A stretch of 13,655 nucleotides of DNA, taken from the NCBI GenBank assembly GCA_021813085.1, contig JAKAMA010000020.1:1-13655 (forward strand), in the 5' to 3' direction. The position numbers and the translations under genes are program-made. This DNA is from Chloroflexota bacterium. GTDB lineage: Bacteria; Chloroflexota; Dehalococcoidia; DSTF01; JACRBR01. The notes below the pieces were generated by a model that saw only the letters and a list, made by a program, of their open reading frames with translations, did no database searches and was not told where the DNA came from. This document shows positions 6,203 to 13,655 of the stretch, one piece after another (the first letter of the stretch is position 1; the number at the start of each line of letters is the position of its first letter).

Positions 6203-7351
6203 TCACACGCCGGTGCTGGCGCCGATGGCCTTGCCGATGGCGAAGGTGACGGTGGCGGCGACGGCGGCGATGGCGACCTGGCGGGCGCCGGCGAAGACGG
6301 GGTTGCGCCCCGTGAAGAGCGAGACGCCGGCGCCGACGCCGAACGCGGCGACCGCGCTCAGCAGCACCGACGCGGCGAAGTACACGGCGCTGGCGCCGAA
6401 GAGCCAGGGGATGACGGGGATGATCGCACCGGCGGCGAACGAGAGGAACGAGGCGACGGCGACCCCCCAGGGTGAGCCGAGCCCCTCCGGGTTCAGTCCC
6501 AGCTCCTCGCGCGCCAGCGTCTCGAGCGCGACGCCGCGGTCGGCGATGATGCGCGTCGAGAGGTCGCGGGCCTCGTCCTCGCCGAGGCCCTTGGCGCGGT
6601 AGATCAGGGCCAGCTCCTGGCGCTCCTCCTCCGGGTCGGACTCGAGCTCCTGCTTTTCGAGCGCGATCTGGCGCTCGAACAGCTCACGCTGCGAGGTGAC
6701 GGAGATCCACTCGCCGGCGCCCATCGAGAAGGCGCCGGCAAGCAGCCCGGCGATGCCGGCGAGGACGATGAAGCTGCCGCTCGGGTTCGCGCCGGCGACG
6801 CCGATGACGAGGCTCAGGTTGGAGAGGAGGCCATCGCTGATGCCGAAGATGGCGGCGCGGAGCTGCCCGCCCGTGTCGACGCGGTGCCATCGCTCGCCGC
6901 GGACGATGCCGGCGACGTCGCCGACGGCGCTGCCACCGGGCGCGTAAAGCGTGCTGAGGGTGCGCGCGTGGGCGCGCTCGTCGCGCGCCATCGGCGGGCC
7001 GGCGTCGGCCTGGGCCATGTAGTCGTCGAAGCCGGTGGACTCCATGGCGCTGACCATCGGCAGGACGGCGCGGGGGCCGAAGCGGTCGGCGAGGAAGCCG
7101 AGGATACGGATGCGCGGGCTGGGCTTTGGCTGGCCGGGGTCGACGCCGGCGGCGCGCAAGCGGTCGGCCCAGACCTTCAGGTGGCGCTTCTCGGTCTCGG
7201 CGAGCTCGAGGAAGATGCGCGAGCGCTCGGGATCCTTCTCGGCGGCGGCGAGCCGCTGGTAGATGGCGACGCCATCGATCTCGCCCTGGTAGTTGGTGCG
7301 GAACCGCCTGATGTCGGCCGCGGACGGGGTGGCGTCGGTGTCGGTGCCCAT
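6203..7351 (-). CDS. Ferritin-like (rubrerythrin-type) domain fused to VIT1/CCC1-family transporter
   Basis: This 382-residue membrane protein combines two modules. Residues 13-140 form a ferritin-like domain with metal-ligand motifs: E24 in GEIDGVAIYQRL, E54..H57 in ETEKRHL, E104, and E125..H128 in MARDERAHA. Residues 160-382 are a VIT1/CCC1 domain with GGQLRAAIFGISDGLLSNLS, a small-residue helix (IAGLLAGAFSMGAGEWISV), a charged cytosolic segment (QRELFERQIALEKQELESDP) and about three C-terminal helices. Relatives move Fe2+ or Mn2+ across membranes, and in ferritin-fused members the soluble domain binds metal for export or detoxification. ATG 7351 starts the ferritin-like domain; the open frame upstream reads through a heptamer array. 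There is no Shine-Dalgarno sequence, but a TAAGAT box 7 bases upstream suggests a leaderless message. Metal and direction of transport are inferred. Confidence 0.9.
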   Translation of the reverse strand: MGTDTDATPSAADIRRFRTNYQGEIDGVAIYQRLAAAEKDPERSRIFLELAETEKRHLKVWADRLRAAGVDPGQPKPSPRIRILGFLADRFGPRAVLPMVSAMESTGFDDYMAQADAGPPMARDERAHARTLSTLYAPGGSAVGDVAGIVRGERWHRVDTGGQLRAAIFGISDGLLSNLSLVIGVAGANPSGSFIVLAGIAGLLAGAFSMGAGEWISVTSQRELFERQIALEKQELESDPEEERQELALIYRAKGLGEDEARDLSTRIIADRGVALETLAREELGLNPEGLGSPWGVAVASFLSFAAGAIIPVIPWLFGASAVYFAASVLLSAVAAFGVGAGVSLFTGRNPVFAGARQVAIAAVAATVTFAIGKAIGASTGV

Positions 7352-7358
7352 CGCTGCG

Positions 7359-7364
7359 ATCTTA
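7359..7364 (-). promoter_or_regulatory. Probable -10 box of the VIT1-type gene (TAAGAT)
   Basis: TAAGAT on the minus strand keeps the key TA...T bases and ends 7 bases before the ATG, as in gcvT and the antitoxin gene. No -35 hexamer is convincing. The call is supported mainly by the repeated geometry at three genes. Confidence 0.4.
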
Positions 7365-7401
7365 GCGGATCGGGCGAAGGGCGGGCGCCGGGATGGGGGT
7401 T

Positions 7402-7436
7402 GGATATCGGAAGCTGGAAGTCGGAGGCCGGAAGGC
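7402..7436. repeat. Heptamer array 3 (GGAAGYC type)
   Basis: Five consecutive 7-base units, GGATATC, GGAAGCT, GGAAGTC, GGAGGCC and GGAAGGC, occupy 35 bp in the divergent gap. The consensus differs from the other arrays but the period is the same. Confidence 0.7.
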
Positions 7437-7578
7437 GGCCTCGGCCGTGCGGCGACGTTATCGCAGGCGCCATGTATGCTCGTCGGCCCGGGCTGACAGA
7501 TCCATCGCGCCATGCACGACGGTCAACACGTCGAGATCCACAGGGCCGATCCGATAGACGGTTGGTGCGGGGCGCGCA

Positions 7579-7608
7579 TTGACCCGGTGGCGCGGGGGTT
7601 CATACACT
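7579..7608 (+). promoter_or_regulatory. Candidate sppA promoter
   Basis: TTGACC (7579-7584), an 18-base spacer and TACACT (7603-7608) match consensus at five and four positions. Transcription would start near 7615, giving a leader of about 40 bases before the ATG at 7657, with GAGGAG (7646-7651) as the ribosome-binding site. Confidence 0.5.
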
Positions 7609-7656
7609 TCGGGCACTGCGCGGCCACCCCTTCGCCGCAGACCCCGAGGAGACGCC

Positions 7657-8457
7657 ATGATCGACAAGATCCTCAACATCAACCCGGAGCGCATCGCGGT
7701 CACCGAGCTGTTCGGGGCGATCGGCAATCCGGCGCGGACGACGGAGTACATCCGCATGCTGCGGGCGATCGAGGAGAACGAGAAGATCCGGGCGCTCGTC
7801 ATCGACATCGACTCGCCGGGTGGCGCGGCTGGCCCGTCGGAGTACATCTACAGCTCGGTGTCGAAGATCGCGAAGAAGAAGCCGGTGGTGGCGTTCGTGC
7901 GCGGGATGGGGGCGTCGGGCGCGTACATGGCGGCGTGCGGCGCGACCAAGATCATCGCCGTGCCGATGGCGCTGGTGGGGTCGATCGGCGTGATCTCGCA
8001 GCGGCCGATGCTGCAGGAGGCGCTGGAGCGCATCGGCGTGCGGATGGAGACGACGAAGGCGGGGCGGCTCAAGGACATGTTCTCGATGTTCCGGGAGCCG
8101 ACCGCGGAGGAGCGGCAGCGCGAGCAGACGCTGCTGAACGCGTTCTACGACCGCTTCGTGGAGCTGGTGGCGCAGGCGCGCGGGATGAGCGTCGAGCGGG
8201 TGCGTGAGCTGGCGACGGGCGAGGTGTTCACGGCGGACGAGGCGAAGCAGAACGGGCTCATCGACGAGCTGGGCGACCTGGATACGGCGATCGACCTGGC
8301 GCAGGGGCTGGCCGAGCTGGCGGAGCGGAAGGTGACGTACGTGAAGCCGCATCGCGGCCTGCGGGACCGGCTGCTGAACAACGCGGCGATGGCGGTGGTG
8401 GACGCGTTCGCGTTCGCGGTGGAGACCCGCGTGCGGGAGCGCGGGCTGCGTCCGTAG
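7657..8457 (+). CDS. sppA: SppA-like signal peptide peptidase / S49 serine protease without membrane anchor
   Basis: This 266-residue S49-family protease uses a serine-lysine dyad. The nucleophile is S87 in RGMGASGAYMAACG and the general base K139 in TTKAGRLKDMFS. The 52-residue spacing between them equals that of B. subtilis SppA (S147/K199). Other family motifs are VIDIDSPGG (48-56), ALVGSIGVI (105-113) and TAEERQREQTLLNAFYDRFV. The C-terminal ATGEVFTADEAKQNGLIDEL is also typical. Unlike classical SppA there is no N-terminal signal peptide or transmembrane helix, so it is predicted to be cytoplasmic; it may degrade released signal peptides or other peptides. The start is ATG 7657 with GAGGAG 5 bases upstream. 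It lies directly upstream of rpoB, separated by a large inverted repeat, and its TAG stop lies in the first unit of a heptamer array. Confidence 0.9.
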   Translation: MIDKILNINPERIAVTELFGAIGNPARTTEYIRMLRAIEENEKIRALVIDIDSPGGAAGPSEYIYSSVSKIAKKKPVVAFVRGMGASGAYMAACGATKIIAVPMALVGSIGVISQRPMLQEALERIGVRMETTKAGRLKDMFSMFREPTAEERQREQTLLNAFYDRFVELVAQARGMSVERVRELATGEVFTADEAKQNGLIDELGDLDTAIDLAQGLAELAERKVTYVKPHRGLRDRLLNNAAMAVVDAFAFAVETRVRERGLRP

Positions 8458-8494
8458 TTTGTACTTCGTAGTTGATCGTCCGTAGTCATCGTGC
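8453..8494. repeat. Heptamer array 4 (CGTAGTT type)
   Basis: Six 7-base units follow one another: CGTAGTT, TGTACTT, CGTAGTT, GATCGTC, CGTAGTC and ATCGTGC. The sppA stop codon TAG (8455-8457) is part of the first unit. The later units are degenerate. Confidence 0.65.
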
Positions 8495-8503
8495 GTGGGC
8501 TGC

Positions 8504-8574
8504 TCGATCGCCGCGCCTGCGCGCTGGCAATGGATCATGCAGATGAGCAATTCTGCGGCAGGCGCGGCGATCGA
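8504..8574. repeat. Perfect 17-bp inverted repeat with 37-base loop
   Basis: The left arm TCGATCGCCGCGCCTGC (8504-8520) is the exact reverse complement of 8558-8574. The 37-base loop contains a smaller stem, GCAGA/TCTGC (8539-8543 and 8552-8556). No T-run follows on either strand, so it is not a standard intrinsic terminator. It may still end sppA transcription, form a cruciform, or be a short non-autonomous element. Confidence 0.75.
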
Positions 8575-8604
8575 CAGGTCTCGTAAGAACATGCCATAAG
8601 GGGG

Positions 8605-8633
8605 TTGCACTCGGCGCGCGAATCGGGTAGCAT
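8605..8633 (+). promoter_or_regulatory. Candidate upstream rpoB promoter P1
   Basis: TTGCAC (8605-8610), a 17-base spacer and TAGCAT (8628-8633). It is weaker than the downstream candidate, which begins 7 bases after it ends. Confidence 0.35.
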
Positions 8634-8640
8634 TCGCTGG

Positions 8641-8670
8641 TTGACATCCGAAGGCCCCCATTTGTATACT
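8641..8670 (+). promoter_or_regulatory. Main candidate rpoB promoter P2
   Basis: A perfect TTGACA (8641-8646), an 18-base spacer and TATACT (8665-8670, five of six consensus bases) form the strongest promoter in the window, as expected for RNA polymerase genes. Transcription would start near 8677. Confidence 0.7.
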
Positions 8671-8695
8671 CGCTTCAGGCTAGACAGAACCCCCT

Positions 8696-8737
8696 TGCCA
8701 TTGGCATCCCCATCCCAACGTCCCTTCCGCGAGGGAC
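8696..8737 (+). promoter_or_regulatory. Small hairpins in the rpoB leader
   Basis: Two short stems lie between the predicted start and the rpoB ribosome-binding site: TGCCA-T-TGGCA (8696-8706) and GTCCCT-TCCGCG-AGGGAC (8720-8737). Neither is followed by a T-run. They could shape leader RNA or give autogenous control, but this is inference. Confidence 0.35.
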
Positions 8738-8792
8738 TATTCCCGTCAGTTGGAGTCCGCGCGTAACCGCCATACGAGGAGCACACACCGGA

Positions 8793-13655
<4,863 letters not shown>

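Larger units (their letters stand above)
7352..7656. other. Divergent intergenic region between the VIT1-type gene and sppA
   Basis: These 305 bases contain the -10-like box of the VIT1-type gene at the left, a heptamer array at 7402-7436, a stretch (7437-7578) in which I see nothing identifiable, and the sppA promoter and ribosome-binding site at the right. Open frames here continue from neighbouring shadow frames and show no gene-like features. Confidence 0.6.
8458..8792. other. sppA-rpoB intergenic region
   Basis: These 335 bases hold, in order, the rest of heptamer array 4, a 17-bp inverted repeat (8504-8574), tandem promoter candidates for rpoB, and a leader of about 115 bases with small hairpins. 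No ribosomal protein gene, tRNA or other RNA gene is recognised here. Confidence 0.7.

Noticed and set aside
7352..7513. 54-codon extension of the VIT1-type protein
   Set aside because: It is translated from a heptamer array and the intergenic gap. The ferritin-like domain begins at ATG 7351.

Overview
The window is GC-rich bacterial DNA, densely coding on both strands. It looks like a member of the Chloroflexota, possibly a Dehalococcoidia-like lineage. This placement rests on three things: the style of the RpoB N-terminus, a long coiled-coil insertion in RpoC, and a glycine decarboxylase split into two subunits. No marker search was possible, so it is moderate to low confidence. Nothing indicates a plasmid, phage or insertion sequence.

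Layout. Positions 1-2641 (minus strand) carry the glycine cleavage operon gcvT-gcvH-gcvPA. gcvPA runs off the left edge, and gcvPB would be expected beyond it. Positions 2865-3603 (plus) hold a complete vapBC-type toxin-antitoxin pair, an AbrB-fold antitoxin and a PIN-domain toxin, behind a promoter with palindromic operator-like sites. Positions 3777-4886 (plus) encode a zinc-dependent glucose-dehydrogenase-type MDR enzyme. It is followed by two small translationally coupled genes, one encoding an acidic 88-residue protein and the other a very basic 55-residue protein. Positions 5492-7351 (minus) hold a NYN-domain (LabA-like) putative ribonuclease gene and, upstream of it, a ferritin-like/VIT1 membrane fusion gene. 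Positions 7657-8457 (plus) encode a cytoplasmic SppA-like Ser/Lys peptidase. Positions 8793-13655 (plus) hold rpoB (complete) and rpoC (5' part), behind two tandem promoter candidates.

How the genes work together. GcvT, GcvH and GcvPA are parts of one glycine-degrading complex that feeds one-carbon units to tetrahydrofolate. The antitoxin and PIN toxin form a self-regulated module. RpoB and RpoC are the catalytic core subunits of RNA polymerase. They overlap by 8 bases and are not preceded by rplJ-rplL, their usual upstream neighbours; sppA stands there instead. The remaining genes look independent.

The most unusual feature is intergenic. Four gaps carry arrays of degenerate 7-bp units with different consensus sequences, one gap carries a 9-bp array, and a 33-bp tandem repeat spans the gcvT stop codon. 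Other points are a perfect 17-bp inverted repeat upstream of rpoB, hairpins in the leader of the NYN gene, and three genes whose -10-like box lies 7-9 bases before the ATG without a Shine-Dalgarno sequence, suggesting leaderless mRNAs. I did not find a clearly new multi-gene system. The best candidates for undescribed biology are the repeat arrays and the acidic/basic small-protein pair.
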